DNA from: Salvator merianae
Taxonomy: Eukaryota > Chordata > Lepidosauria > Squamata > Teiidae
DNA length: 64,000 nucleotides
Assembly: GCA_003586115.2 (NCBI GenBank)
Contig: QVOM02000074.1
Location: 3,006,138 to 3,070,137 of the forward strand
Reading direction: 5' to 3'
Shown: piece by piece, positions 21,761 through 34,610 of the stretch
Layout: the number at the start of each line of letters is the position of its first letter
How positions within the stretch are numbered: position 1 is the stretch's first letter
Notes under the pieces: model-generated
Told to the model about the DNA's origin: nothing
What the model saw: only the letters and a program-made list of their open reading frames with translations
Database searches by the model: none
Program-made: the position numbers and the translations under genes

Positions 21761-24700
21761 ATTATCTGTTGACAATGACAACAGCTCTGATGTTAAGCTT
21801 TGATTACCTAAATTGTGGAAAAGAAGTGGGACACATCCACTGCAGATATAAGTGGCATTCCTGACAAAAAAAATGGAAGAAATCCTGGACTGTTTCTTGC
21901 AGCAAGAGTGCAGCTCCCATTTCAGGAAACCAGGAGACATCAGCAGTGGCATCAATTAAGAGTGCCTTCAGATGTGGACAAAGCCCCACAATTCTCCCAG
22001 GCCTATACTGGGAATGCCACACATATCCATGGTAGTCCCATTATAGTCCTGGATTACTTGATCGAAAATCCAAAACATCAGCATTACAGAAACTCCAGCA
22101 TCGACACTGGGTTTTCTGTAATACTAATTCCTCGCCTCTGTCTGGTGGTTATTTGTGTTACTGTTCCTGGTCAAAATACCTTGGTGCAAGCCAAACATGA
22201 AAAAGAAAAAAATGAATAAAGCTTGGCTGACATTTGAGTATTTTGACCAAGATCTGTTTTTGATAAAACAACTAGACACTATTCACCATATCCTTAGGGA
22301 AACAGGGTCTGATTATGTTATGACAAAACATTTCACCAGAGGATGGACTGACTTGGATTGATCACTTCTTTGGGATGTACAACATCCCAGACCAAAGCTT
22401 TAGAGCTTCACCTTGGTGTTCTCAACAATAGGAGGTAATGCTGATAGCAAGAACTTGTTTGCTAAATCACCAGCAAGTAATTTCTGGGCTTGGATCACAC
22501 TGAACTCAATCTCATTTTGCCGGTTGAGATTTCAGCAGTAGGTGCAAGCTGCCAAAAAAAAAAAAAAAAAAGCTTGCAGATAAAGACATGTTTGAACCAT
22601 TTGTAGAAGCCCTCACTCTGGAGTTTTCTGCATGAAAAACCACTATGGTAACTTCTCTCTCAAAGAGCAACAGGTGAAGAAAGGAACGTCCAATGATGGC
22701 AACCAGAGCCAAGACCTCCCACCCAATTAAATTAGGTCCCTTTAAAGAGATATTATGTGGGTAAATGTCTTCCACATACATATTGGAAGGTTGAAAGAGG
22801 TTTTAAGATCTCATTTATAGATTCTACATACCTGTCTACACGGGGCCAGTTGACCTGCCCAAGAGATCTGCTAAGCCATTCTGTCCATACCATGGTGCAG
22901 GAATGGAGCAGTGTAGGAGAAGCCACATCCTCAGTTAAAATTCTTCCTCTGCAATAGACAGAACTTTGGAGCAGACTACAGCACAAAAACAGTGCAGTAT
23001 ACTGCTCCAACTATGGGTCACAGTATACCAGAGCATCCCCCGGCCAAGACATGTCTGAAGCTGGACTGAGCTGTCTGCAGTGCTTGGGCCAGGTAACCTA
23101 GAGTGGGCCGTCTTAGGATAGGATACCCCATTCAATGCAGAAGTGCCCTAGGATCTATTTTGAGTCCCATAATTTACATTCTTTGCAAAGTTTTGAAGAT
23201 CTTATTGCCTGCCGGCTAGATAAAGCAGTCGGTTTTGCAACTCACCCTATTTTCTCAAACATTGTTCAGAATTGTTACATTCGATTCTTGCATTTCCTGT
23301 CCAGCAATGCTATCGCCTTCATTACCCTGACAATCCGTCGCTCCGTCTGCCACGGCAAAGGAAAGGCAGAGTTCCTCACTTCCTTACATTAAGGGAAAAA
23401 ATAATATCATAATATTAAGGTTGCTAGGATGTCAGGTTCATTTAAAACTTTGCAAATGTCATGTCTCGGCCCAATAGTTTGCAAGTGTCGCGTCTAGGTC
23501 TGATTCCTAAAAATAAATGAGGACAGTACCATTTAATCCTTTTAATCTCTCCTTTTACAAAGGAGCCTCTATTATGATGGCATCCTTGTGGAAGTTTACT
23601 ACACTTCCTTTGACAAGAAGTCCCCGCTGTGAGCTTGACTTTTTAAGGAACTAATTTAAACACTGCAACACAAATCATTAGTTCTCCCAGTAAGAAGTTA
23701 GATGACCTCGTAAATCTTTTCAGTTGATTTCATATGAAGAAGGCAATGTTCTATCAGCTTCACGAACTTGTACTTTTAATGTTAAAGTTATTTCTTGTGG
23801 CAGAGCTTTTATGCATAGATTAGTGAAGCCATAAAATGGCTCAATTCCATTTTCACAAATTAGATTAACAATGCAGATGCAGGAAAATCTGGTTGTGGTT
23901 TAATCTACAGTGCCAGTTCTTTTTTATTGAAACAACAAAAAATGCGAAATCAGGTCATTAGTGTGGAATAATAGTGTGAGTACCTTGGTTGTGTGTGGCA
24001 AATCAAATATTATTCGGACATAATTATGGGTTTTTGACCCTGTCTGGATGAACACAAATGCTTTTAGTGCAAAAATGACACCCAAAATCAGCAAGTAAAA
24101 CTAGGGAGGCAGAATTAAGAATCTTCTGGGGTGCTAGGTACTTATTTTCAGGAAAGGGTAAAGCAATTTGGCTTTATAATTAATCAAAAAATATTAAACT
24201 TTCTGTGCGTTTTTGAAAAGTAAAATGGAATCTCACAGAACTGAGCCTCCACTATAACGGATCCCTGCACAAAGCAGAATGAAGTACAGTGAAACATGGA
24301 GAATAAGCAAGAAGGAACAGGGAAGATGTCTCCAGTTTGGTTCCCTTTTTTCCTTCCTTCACTCTCCCAGAAACCTGAAGTTCCAGTCTCCTTCTCCATG
24401 GTCTCCTTTCTGTTGCAGTCCCACAGCTGCACACAAGTTGTCATTTGAGGCAGCTGAATTCACATCTTCTCAGGCACCAAAGTACCAGATGATACGTTTT
24501 GAAGGATCAAAGTCCCTTATTCCTAAAGTTTTTACATAGTGACTCTTTAAATAAGAAGCATTCAAAAGATAGTACAATTTCTTCAGGTAAAGTAGCACTT
24601 CTGGATCTAGAATCAATGCTGTGCAGGTCTACTTTATATCTATAATTCAGGAGTTAATTTAGCCCATCACTCCACAGGAAAATTAAATTATCCCACTTAG

Positions 24701-26717
24701 CTCCTTTTTTCAGATCCCTCAAGTTTCATCTGCTTAGCCTTAAGGTCAGTAAGCTTGTGTTAGAAGGTTTGTTGGGCAGCTGACCTGACATGGGTTTGCT
24801 TTGAGTAGATTTGTTTACTGAGTTGTCAAATGCTTCAAAAGTGATCTTTTTATCACATGTGATGGACCTGTTCTAAAACAAAAAAAAGGGTTTGAAATAA
24901 AACTGTACTATAAAAATGATAGAGTTAGCAGAGATGGATAAACCGACATGCTCGTTGGAGATAAGACAGTGACAACTTTTATCCTTTATTGACTTTCTAC
25001 AAAATACAGAGAAGGACTTAATAACCATAGATTTCAAAGATGACTTTCATCCGAAGAAGATTAATAAAAATAGGCAAGAGGAGCAGAACCTTAACTGGTA
25101 ATTGGTAGTTGTCATGAAGGAGACCAGTAGTCAACTTTGCATCTATTTCTTTTTCTATTCTATGTATTATGTTCTTAAAATATAAATGTAATAAACTTAT
25201 AAAATTAAATTTTAAAAATGCTTCAGAGGTTGTATGCTCTTCCTCTTTAACTATGCTACTAAGAGATGACACTTTGCTTTCAACACTCTTCAAGATGGTC
25301 TGTAGGGTCTCCACTGTCTCGTCCCATTTGTGAAGCAATAACTTCTTTGAAGCCTCTGTCTTGGCTGTAATGCGAACAGCCCCATAGCAGTCTAATGGCC
25401 ACCTGTCCCACCTTGGGATGGATTGTCTGTTCTGCCCTGGTCCTGCCTTTTCTAGAGCAGGACAGGTAAATCTCATACTGAAAGGGCCCAACTCTCTTCT
25501 TGTATGCCTTTTATCTCACTGCTTCTTTCACACTTACCTAAAACAAAGCAAAACAAAACAGCAACCAAAAAGAAAAAAAAAAACTCCCTATCCTCTGCTC
25601 TTGTCCTGCTGAGAGCCACGGAGCCTCCTTTTCCATTAGGGCAGGGCAGGCAAGGAATTGAGCACTGATGGAACCACCAAAGGCTATGAGGTCTGACAGC
25701 AGCTGATTTAGTCCTAGCAGAGCACACTGCAGCCAGGACAAACCTTGGCTGGATACAGCCTGAAAAAGAGCCAGAGATAGGGACTTAGAATGTGGATACA
25801 TGCTTAACCATTAGTAAAAGTAAAGGTGGAGTAAGAGGCTAGCAACAACTTTTCTATTAATCAGTTTCTCATCTGATCACCACACCAAAGTTTCTATCCA
25901 GATCCTGACGACAAACTATTTTAAAACATCTTTTTTGGAGGTTTGTGGTTTCTCAAATTAAAAAATCACTTAATCCATGTTGAATGAAGGAACAGACCCT
26001 GGCAGTGTAAACTGTGAGAACTGTTCATTGCCAGTTTAAAAGTATTCTTAGACCAAGGTGGGCCCAGAGCCTGGGGAGAACCAGCCAGATGGTGAAATCT
26101 GAATAACTGAGTGGAAACCACAGAAGAGTAACACATCAGGAAAACAGAAGGTATAAAGGAAGAGAAGTCCAGAATAGCCATGTAGCAACAGGCTAGTTGG
26201 AGAGGAGATTCTGTCTTCTGGATGGTAAAGACATCTTTACACTAGGGGATACCACTGAGTGAGCCCAGCATTTCCCCAGGTTTCCAGGAAGCACAGGGGA
26301 TCTTTTTGGAGTGTTTGGCTGGCTGCACACAAATTATTATTATACTTCACGCATTTACTTAGGCCCCAGCTACACACAAGCCTTACCTCCTTCTTCAAAA
26401 TAAATTTCAGATGAAATCATATGAGTTTCAGTTTAAGGAGAGGACAGACCTGAATAGTCAAAGCACATTTAGTGCACTTTTTCTCAGGACAAGAGCTTCA
26501 CCCCCTACCACCTCCTTCCTGAAATTCCCCTCTTCCCACTGACATACATTTGCCCCTACAGACACTTATTGTTGTGTATGTTTTTGTTGTCAGTGTTTAT
26601 GGTATGAGGACCTCATCTTGCTTTATTTGTAATGGGCTAATTCCTCTGTAACTATGCCCCTGTCTTGCACTAGGGCAACTTAAAGATTCTGCAAAATACT
26701 TGGAAACTTCAGACTTA
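21761..26717. other. No gene recognised; includes possible conserved non-coding sequence
   Basis: About 5 kb with no transposon protein or clear MITE. A poly-A run lies at about 22554-22572. The stretch 23500-24000 is repeat-free by eye and of even composition, the look of conserved non-coding DNA, but I cannot test conservation. A minus-strand frame of 157 codons (25491-25018) has a possible coiled coil near residues 55-85 but no family I recognise. Confidence 0.35.
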
Positions 26718-27551
26718 GGCTGTGTTCAGACTAGCGATTTTTAAAATCGCCTGCATGAGAGGAACGGATAATTCCTGGGCGCACAGGAAAAAAGCCTTCC
26801 ACATACACTTACTGATGAGGCGCTTCACAGATCTAACATCAGAGCCTGCAAAGGGAGCTGCTTGCTGATTGGCCACTCCCCGCCTCTCTGCTAAGCAGTT
26901 CCCCAAGTCATTAACTCCTTACCTGCCGGTTCACTGTTTTCTCGTTTTCTCCCATTCACTTTCTCAGTTTCACTGGATCCTTTTTTCTCCCATTCATGAG
27001 GGAGATGTTTTCTTTGGAAAAGGGAAAACCTTTTCCAAGGACTTGTATGGAACTTTTAAACCTTTAAACCTTTTAAAACCTTTTTTAAAACCTCTGCTTC
27101 TGCAGACAGGCAGGAAGTGGATGCCTCAGTTGAACTGAGCAGAGTGAGAGATTTGCTGGCATGGGGAGAAAAGGGGAGGGAGAAACTTTTCACCCCCCTT
27201 GCCTTCTGTAGTTAAAAAAGCACGCTGGACTTTAGTAGCTAGGGGCTTTCTCCCAATCCTGATGCTACTGATGTCTTTTTTAATCTACAGAAGGCAGGGA
27301 ATTTGAAAAGTTTCCCCTGCCAGCAAGAGCTTGCTCGCCCCCTCCCTTCTTGTGCTGTTGTCCTGCGGATTCCTGCAAGGCTCTGATTGGTTGAAGAGCT
27401 TCCCAAGGCAACCCGAAAGCACAGAAAAGGCGATTATGGACAAGGCAACCTCCTCGGAGAGGCTCAGAGGCGTTTTTTTCAGCGAGCTTTGTGGACGCTG
27501 CAGCTTCTGTGCGACCGGAAGCCGACCAGAATAGCTTGTCTGATCACGCCC
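26718..27551 (+). mobile_element. Long foldback DNA transposon, copy B
   Basis: 834 bp with ends GGCTGTGTTCAGACTAGCGA and, reverse-complemented on the right, GGGCGTGATCAGACAAGCTA (about 17 of 22 positions alike). A central imperfect hairpin (about 27180-27345) pairs GCCTTCTGTAGTTAAAAAAG with CTTTTTTAATCTACAGAAGG. Shares left end, hairpin and right end with copy C and, inverted, with copy A. No transposase. Confidence 0.85.
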
Positions 27552-27699
27552 AAAGATGGCAGCATTTGTGAGACATGGCTAATGAGCATAGTTGAAACTT
27601 TTTTGATTTCCAGAATTGGTTTGGGAACCCAGAGGCAGGGAGCTAACTGAGAGAAGGAAAATGAAGAGGATTGATTGCATTTTGTCTAGGGTAAGATAC

Positions 27700-27885
27700 T
27701 GAATGTGGAGGGCCGTAGCAATGCAAGCAGCTTGGAAAGCCGAGAGCTGCTGATTTGATCCCTAGCTTCTGCCAGGAAGTAAGCAATGATAAACCACTTC
27801 TGTATCTCTAGCAAGAAAACCACATAGTGTCACCATGCAGTCAAGCCAGGAGTCAGTCACAACTCAGTGGTACCCAACAACAAGG
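27700..27885 (+). mobile_element. tRNA-derived SINE, decayed
   Basis: Contains GATTTGATCCC (27752-27762), a close match to a pol III B box, followed by a 3' part with AAACCACTTCTGTATCTC, and CAGGAGTCAGTCACAACTC then a GGTACCC end. That 3' wording resembles the widespread reptile SINEs ending in a CGCCATGAGTC..GACTC..GGCAC pattern. Boundaries approximate and family name not assigned. Confidence 0.55.
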
Positions 27886-28045
27886 TTCTATAAAGATCTG
27901 AATGCTTTTTTTAAAATGAAACAGAATTGCTCAGAATCATCATTAAAAGTTCCCCCCCCCCCTTATTTAATCTTTTTTCCTAAAAATATTGACATTTTTT
28001 CCAAGTCTGCTTTGGCCTAGGCTTAAGCTTTGAAAATATATTGGG

Positions 28046-28590
28046 CGTTTTTTCACTTACCACAATAGAACAGACTAATTAGTGGTATTAGACTATCATG
28101 GTAATGACTACGCAATGCAGAAACCAGATCTGAAGCCAGCTACCACAGCAGTGGCCTGGAAGCAGTCAGCCACTTCCATGGCGATTGGCAGTTATGCGCA
28201 GTGTGCAGGTGCATGAACACACAATGAACTGATCACATCACTGCAATGGGCCGAATGTGCCACTGCAATGGGCTGATTACACCATCACGATGGGCTGATC
28301 ACACCAGCGTAACTGGGCCTATGCGATCGGGTTGCACGATGCCTGGATCAGGCTCAGTCAGGGCATTGTGCAACCCAATCATGTAGGCTCAATCATGCTG
28401 ACATAATCAGCTCATCGTGCAGGCACAATCAGCTGATTGCACCTGTGCATGCCTGCACACTGCGCAGGCATGCCAGTCGCCATGGCAGTACCTGGACACT
28501 TCCCAGCCGCTGCCATGGCAAGGATGGGGCATGGGCCCAATCTGGCATCACGCAGGCCCAGTTGGGCCTGATTAATGCTAATTTGTCCTC
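28046..28590. mobile_element. Foldback element with nested hairpins and CTGATCACAC-type subrepeats
   Basis: Opens GGGCGTTTTTTCACTTACC, like the element at 14638. Outer arms about 28169-28213 and 28440-28485 are complementary (GCGCAGTGTGCAGG against CCTGCACACTGCGC). Near 28328-28380 an inner hairpin pairs GGGTTGCACGATGCC with GGCATTGTGCAACCC, one mismatch. The interior repeats GGGCTGAT-type words. No coding capacity; right end unclear. Confidence 0.65.
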
Positions 28591-28846
28591 CACAGGTAGT
28601 AGCGATTGGGAGCAGATATAGCCTGCTCAGCCACTCGGGTCTCCACAAAGTGCAGAAGCACTTGACTCGCAAGCATTATCAATGCTTGCTAGCAGCAAGT
28701 ACGAAGAGGCCCACTGTCAGAGTGGAGGGGAAAATGATAAGACACTCCACTCTCTCTTCTCTCAGGTGCTCATGTTTTGTGTCTCCCTCTTCTGCTCATT
28801 ATTAAATTTATTTACTAAATTTCAGTAGCTGCCCAATGACCACAGT

Positions 28847-28850
<4 letters not shown>

Positions 28851-28881
<31 letters not shown>

Positions 28882-28894
28882 TGTGTGTGTGTGA
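28851..28894. repeat. (GT)n microsatellite
   Basis: About 20 GT units with one interruption (TTT) near 28878. Confidence 0.98.
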
Positions 28895-29429
28895 GAGAAA
28901 ATAGTATATAAAAATAACGTAATTAAAAAACATACGTACCCTCTGTATCCCTAGGTTTTAACTCAGTTCATCTTTCAGGTGCCAAACCAGAAATCCATTT
29001 GTCTTTGGGTATATCTTAGGATGCAGACTTTCCTCCCTCCACCTCCCTCTGTTTCAACTGGCCTGTTGCAAGGCACTATGCCAATGGATTTCAGTTTGAA
29101 CTGTCGTATGCATGGGCATGTACAGAAGTTTCTCCTGTTTAAATACTGTCAACATATTGGTTCCTTCTTTGTGATAACTTTTTAATCCAATTTACAGTTT
29201 TTAATTATCCATGCTAAAACACCACTTTTCAACAACCAGACAGAGCAGAAGAACAGTGATAATAGTTGTTGCTCACTTTCACTCTCACTGATTGTCTGCT
29301 TCAGTCCTTAATATATATGGTATGGAAAGGTGTTAGGCTGTTTGGATGTTTATTTTTTAAATTGCCATTAGCAATTAAACCGAGCTCTGAGAAAAGTACC
29401 TTGATACTAACCATGTTCTCCTTGACAAT

Positions 29430-29775
29430 TTCCACATGGCACACATTGATGCAGGCTGTGTAGACTGGATTTGGCCCAGATCGAGTGATTCTGGGGCAAG
29501 ACCAGAGCAGTGGCCTGTACCAAGGGCTGTCTGCTCTGGTGTAACCCAGTCCAGCCAAACACTGAAGGCCAGGAACAACAGTTCTCAACCTCTGAAATCG
29601 CCAGCCAGGGCAGTAGCCCAGTGAAATGGCGCCAGGCTCAAAGTGCCAGGTGGATTGGCTGAGCCATTCACTTGACAGATGGCTGGGCTGCTCTACTGCA
29701 GGGAATGTGTGGGTGGGCACTTTAAAGCAGTCTCCCCATGGCCCGCTTTCCAGTGCCACTTTCGAATCAAAGAGT
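29430..29775 (+). repeat. Unclassified interspersed repeat, copy 2
   Basis: Matches the reverse complement of 34045-34610 over several blocks, for example TTTGGCCCAGATCGAGTGAT here and TGGCCCAGATCAAGTGATCC there, CTGAAATCGCCAGCCAGG and TGAAAGTTGCCAGCCAGG, and GCACTTTAAAGCAG and ACAGCTTTAAAGGTG. Encodes no recognised protein. Confidence 0.65.
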
Positions 29776-29913
29776 GGGCCACCATGTCTGATCCCTGGGG
29801 TGTTATGTGGGTGTTGTCCTTGTGTGTTCTTAATCTACTTGTCTAAGTGTGCTCCTATACCATCAATCTATACTCTGGCTCTCTAAATATTGCTGGACTA
29901 AAATTTAAAATCT

Positions 29914-30136
29914 AGGACTGCTGCCACACACAATGAAAGAGTGGCTCAAAAGCAGTTTAGAGGCGGTAGCACCTGCATGCTAGTGTCGCAATCCCTATTA
30001 GAAACTGTGAAATGCACTTCCAAAATGTATTATCTGGTTTTTAATGTGGATTGCAGGCAGGATTGGTACATTAGCATCCCCATGCCACAAGCTGAAAGCT
30101 GCCTTTGAGTTAGTTTTCCTAATGTGTGCCGATTAA
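29914..30136. mobile_element. Foldback MITE of the GGCTGCATC family, copy 2, diverged
   Basis: GTGGCTCAAAAGCAGTTTAG and AGGCGGTAGCACCTGCATG correspond to copy 3 at 45096, and the right half (GCATCCCCATGCCACAAGC, GAAAGCTGCC) folds back on them. The end words are decayed. Confidence 0.65.
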
Positions 30137-31734
30137 GTCTTGGTTTGGTGTTGTCGGTGGTGGATAGGCAGGTATGTAAGACAGTAAGTATTACCAGTAT
30201 AATAATAAAAAAGATTTATAACTCCATTAAAACATTTTGAAGAAGGCTAACCTTTTGAAAGTTTGCTAACAGGAATCTGGCAGGAGAAGTCAAGGGGAGG
30301 TCTTAAAATTTTTGTTTTCACTCACAGGTCCAATCCTTTTTCTCATAGGAATGCAATCAACCTACTATTTATGCATTTATCCCTTTGTAGAAGTGCTTCT
30401 GTTCTGAGGTTTTCTCAGCTGAACTTCTGTGTCAGCTCCCATTTACCTCCTGTTCTTCTTGAGTTCTGATCTCCCTGGCCTCCTTCCAACAGGTGTTGCC
30501 CTGGACTGAGATAGTTCAGAGTAAGCCATAGAACAGCCATAGATCACAAGTCATGTCTTATTAGGGCGGCTAGACATTCAACACTGTCATGGACAGTACC
30601 TTTCTGCCCCCACCTGTCTTGACGCTGGGACATACATTTGCATATTCATCTCAATTTATAATACCTCTCAAAGGACTTTCCTTGTTTCCTGATGCTACTA
30701 GAAAAGGCTGGCACAAATGCCCTCCAGGTGCTTATGCAGCAGCGGCCAGAAAGTGTGAACTCTGCCTTCATCCTTTCTTTTTCAGATCCATAATACTGAC
30801 AAAGAAAATCCTTTAGCAAAACCTTGAATGGAGAGCTTAACTCATCAGATGTAAGCCATTCTGCCTAAACTAACAAGCTGTCAAGAAGTGAACTTTTACT
30901 TATTTGCTTCTGAATGCACAGCAAAACAGACTGGCAACCCATAGCTTTTGCCTGCCTGCCTGCCTGCCTGACTAGTTTACTACATTTGAAAAGGAAAAGC
31001 AAGCCAAATTCTGTTCTCACGTGGAACTACTCCACAAGAGCAGCCAGAGACAAATTCTTACCCATCCACATAAATACCCTTTCACAGGGGTAATTATGTG
31101 GTATGGCAGAAATGTATTTTCCTGCAATTTCGTTTGTCTCAAAAATGCTGCTCCTAATTCTAACCAGCAAAATAATATGGAAGGCCTTATCATCTAAGGT
31201 AGCTAGGGAATGCCAAAGAATACAGTCTTGTTTTTACAACATATTTCATGGATTAATAGAAAGTCTTACAGAAACACCACTTTGGCATTCTTGCTAAACC
31301 CAGAAAGGTCACATTTCATTTGATCATCCAATAGACAGACCCCCTACCATGTTGGTGCATCACTTGCTACATACACACTCATTCTACAGAAAAAGATCTA
31401 CCAACCTGCACGCTTTAAGAAAGATCCCGCGATTGCCTCTTGCTGCTCCTCATCTAACGCATTTTGGAGGTTACTTGTACTTCTGGAAACCAGCCAAGTA
31501 CCTGCCCACTTCCTTTTGTTATTATTTGAGCACTTGGCTGCCTTCTAATAGCTGCCAGTGAAGGCATTTTGAAATGGGCTGGCAGACGTGAAGGTAAGCA
31601 TTGCTAATACTGTAAACCCAGCATTATTGCCAGATTTCCCATAATAGTAGTATTACAAGGTATCTCTTCACTGATGTAGCTGTGGAGGTGTGAAGTATCT
31701 GACGAGGAATGGGGGATGATTTTACATATAGCAT
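30137..31734. other. No recognisable feature
   Basis: Unremarkable sequence. Four tandem TGCC units occur near 30950-30970. No gene seen. Confidence 0.45.
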
Positions 31735-31743
31735 TATATATAT

Positions 31744-31793
<50 letters not shown>

Positions 31794-31848
31794 AATATAT
31801 AAATATATATAATATATAAAGATATATATATATATATCTTTTTTTTGT
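31735..31848. repeat. (TA)n microsatellite
   Basis: About 110 bp of nearly pure TA with occasional extra A, ending in a T run. Open frames crossing it on the minus strand are artefacts. Confidence 0.97.
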
Positions 31849-31904
31849 CTTTCGGTTATATATGTTTCTTGTTCCATCCTTTGGCGAAAGGGGTTCTATA
31901 AATA

Positions 31905-31953
31905 TTGTTGTTGTTGTTATTATTATTATAATAATAATAATAATAATAATAAT
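31905..31953. repeat. (TTG)n(TTA)n(TAA)n microsatellite
   Basis: Triplet tract running from TTG units through ATT to AAT units. Confidence 0.95.
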
Positions 31954-32169
31954 ACGGGACATTGGGAATACTGCAATTACATCTGGCTTTCCCAATAGTG
32001 CAGGGAAAATCAAAGGTTTTAGCCCATGTCTGGAAGCATCCACAGATACACCAAAAACATAAAATGTGCCTATATTAATTTAAATAGGTTAACTTTTTGT
32101 TAGCATACCATTAGGTCCATGCGAGGGACTACTGAGTGTTGTCCTGCCACAGAGGGAGTGAGGGTTATA

Positions 32170-32255
32170 TTTGAAGTCTGTTTTAGGCTGTTTTATAATT
32201 TTGTCTTTGCCTTTGGGTGAAGGGCAGCATATAAATAAATAAACCAACAAACAGT
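32170..32255 (+). mobile_element. L2-type LINE 3' tail
   Basis: Ends GGGTGAAGGGCAGCATATA followed by AATAAATAAA, closely like the tail of the L2 at 42790-42830. Confidence 0.7.
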
Positions 32256-34044
32256 CCAGTTTAGAAGTCCGCAGGTCACTCCAGCATCTTGTTCTGATAG
32301 GTGTAAATCAGATTTCTTGTGCACAAACTGTTCACTGCCATCTTCTCAAGTATGCATCGAGGGAGGGAGTTGCTGGGGAAAGACAGTGGAGCAGCTTTAA
32401 GAGTGAAATAGTGCATGTCTTTATTTCACTGTCCCATACTTTATATTGAAGTGTAAATTGAGATTACTTGAAACTTCATCTCATACAACCTAAGCTTTCG
32501 TCAGCCAAATGCATTTCTAGAAAATAAATAATTGAAATTATCTATCACATATTGTACCTTCAGGGTGCAATACCATATGCAATGCAGCTTTCAGTGCCAA
32601 AAGGCATGAACAGAGACAGGTACTTTGCATTGTATTCATTCCACTCACCAAGAATGGGCAGGTCTCTCCCAAGGGCAATACATAAATAACCTACTAGGTT
32701 TTTTAGAACCTATTCATAGAATGACTTTACTTATTCTAATAATGTCAACAGCATGACAGACAGAAGGTAGTTAATTTCCTGAATTTATGAATTAATCTTT
32801 TAATAAAAGTTTTACAATTTGACTGCTATCACATTACTAGAGCAATGAAAGAGATATGTATCATTCTTTGAAAATCATCATTTCCATTAATATTCAGCTA
32901 AGGCACATGGAAAGGGAAAAAGTTCAGGATTAACATGAACCAATACTTTACCTTGCCTTCTGTAGATTTATTTGAAATTACAATTCCTACAGTATGCTAT
33001 AGCTAGGAACTAACAGTTACTACTATCTCACTAGCACAGCCATAGTTGTTCAAGGGGCCATTTCAACAACTTGACAAAATGTCGCAGGTGTGTAACTTCA
33101 ACATCAGGGAACTTTCATTCCTCAGCTTCAAAGTTAGGTCAGGATGGGATGGTCCTCTGAGTAGATGCGTTCCTGGCCTGGAGAAAGTGTTCTGAGTCTT
33201 AAGTAGTCTCCATGATGCGTGCTATGGCATGCCTGTAGAACTTTCCACTGTGTCTCTAGATTCAAAGGCAGAAAATGTAATAGGTAGACCTGTAACGTAC
33301 ACAGAGATTTTATCAAAACATTCATCTTGCTAGGGTTCATTGTAATGTGAACATATCATGTGTCACTGACCATGTTTCCATGCAGCATTCAATATATCTT
33401 TGATGGGTACACAACTTGGCCCATCTCCGCTGTACCCTCTACTGAAGGGGCATGAGTGCCCCTCCAAGACATGAAATTATCAGTGCATGGGTAGCAACTC
33501 TGAGATTGTTCCTCATGCACTGGACTGATCCCTTGTTATGATGAAACACACCACATCCACATGTAGAGCAAGTATTCCCACTATGCACAGGCGTGGAGAC
33601 TTGACAACTTGGCCTTGGCAACAGTAATGGAGCCATTAACATGCTCACTGAGGCTATGAGGGATGCCCACTACTGTTTGAGTGGAGACATGGCCACAGAG
33701 AAGGAAGCTCCTTCTGAGGCTGAATCTACATTGTTCCTGCTATACCACTCCGAGTAGCCATAACACTCTTTAGAGCAATTGAAAGCTGCACTGAAGAGGG
33801 TGGGAACAAAGAGGAAGCAGCATTCTATCACTTTTTGTCTGCCTTCTAGGGTCTTACCAGTCTTTTTGTTTGTTCTGATTTTTCTTCTTCTAGGGAAAAG
33901 GAGTAGCAGGAGCAAAGAATGTCCCGCACTGCTCACTAAGGAGGAGGGCAAAAACTCCCAGGGAGTAATTTGGAGGGAAAGCCGAGGCGAGGGATTTTAC
34001 TGCTGTCTATGAAGTTGGACACATTCTGTGGGCAGAAATTCCTC
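32256..34044. other. No recognisable feature
   Basis: No protein motif or repeat structure that I can defend. Longest frames are below 95 codons. Confidence 0.45.
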
Positions 34045-34610
34045 GTCTTCAGAATGCCTTTAATGCGCAGTACTCTAAAGCCACTCTGAATCTAAAAGTA
34101 CCTTCAAAGGCAGTTTTTGCACAGGTCTGTTGGCCCATGTCAGCAGCCCCCAGGGAATGCCACATCCATGTGGAAGACCAATCCACTGGAGGCCATGCTT
34201 CCAGAAAATGGCCTGTCTGCATGGGACCAAGGTTTGAAACAGTCCACAGTGTGAAAATTGCAATAGAGCCTGGTTGAAGGGAAGACACCTTTAAAGCTGT
34301 TTTCTCAGCATTCCCAGTGGTGGACTGGACCAGCCTTCTGCCATGCCAATGGTTGGGCTGTTCCATCTGTGCATGGAGCCAAGAAATGGCCCATTTCTTG
34401 CTGCCTGGTGAAAAGAGACCTGGCTGGCAACTTTCAAGACTGAGAAACTTTTTTCCTGCCCTCCAAAAATTTTTGGGGTCGGTCTGTAGCAATCTGGACA
34501 GCCCATGGCACACACAACAGGTCACCACTCCGGTTTTGCCAGGATCACTTGATCTGGGCCACAACTGGCCTGCATGGCACACAGCAATGTGCACCATGCA
34601 GAAGTAACCA
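34045..34610 (-). repeat. Unclassified interspersed repeat, copy 3 (inverted)
   Basis: Reverse complement of the family at 29430. The 182-codon minus-strand frame here has no recognised motif and corresponds to broken frames in the other copies, so it is probably fortuitous. Also matches 46190-46260 (CACATGGATGTGGCATTCC against TATGTGGATGTCACATTCC, minus strands). Confidence 0.65.

Noticed and set aside
27752..27762. B-box-like motif as a functional tRNA gene
   Set aside because: No cloverleaf could be formed around it and it is followed by SINE-type sequence.
31624..32043. 139-codon minus-strand frame with Ile/Tyr runs
   Set aside because: Produced by the TA and triplet microsatellites; no domain outside the repeats.
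34049..34597. 182-codon minus-strand frame
   Set aside because: Lies within a GC-richer interspersed repeat whose other copies have broken frames, so it is probably fortuitous.
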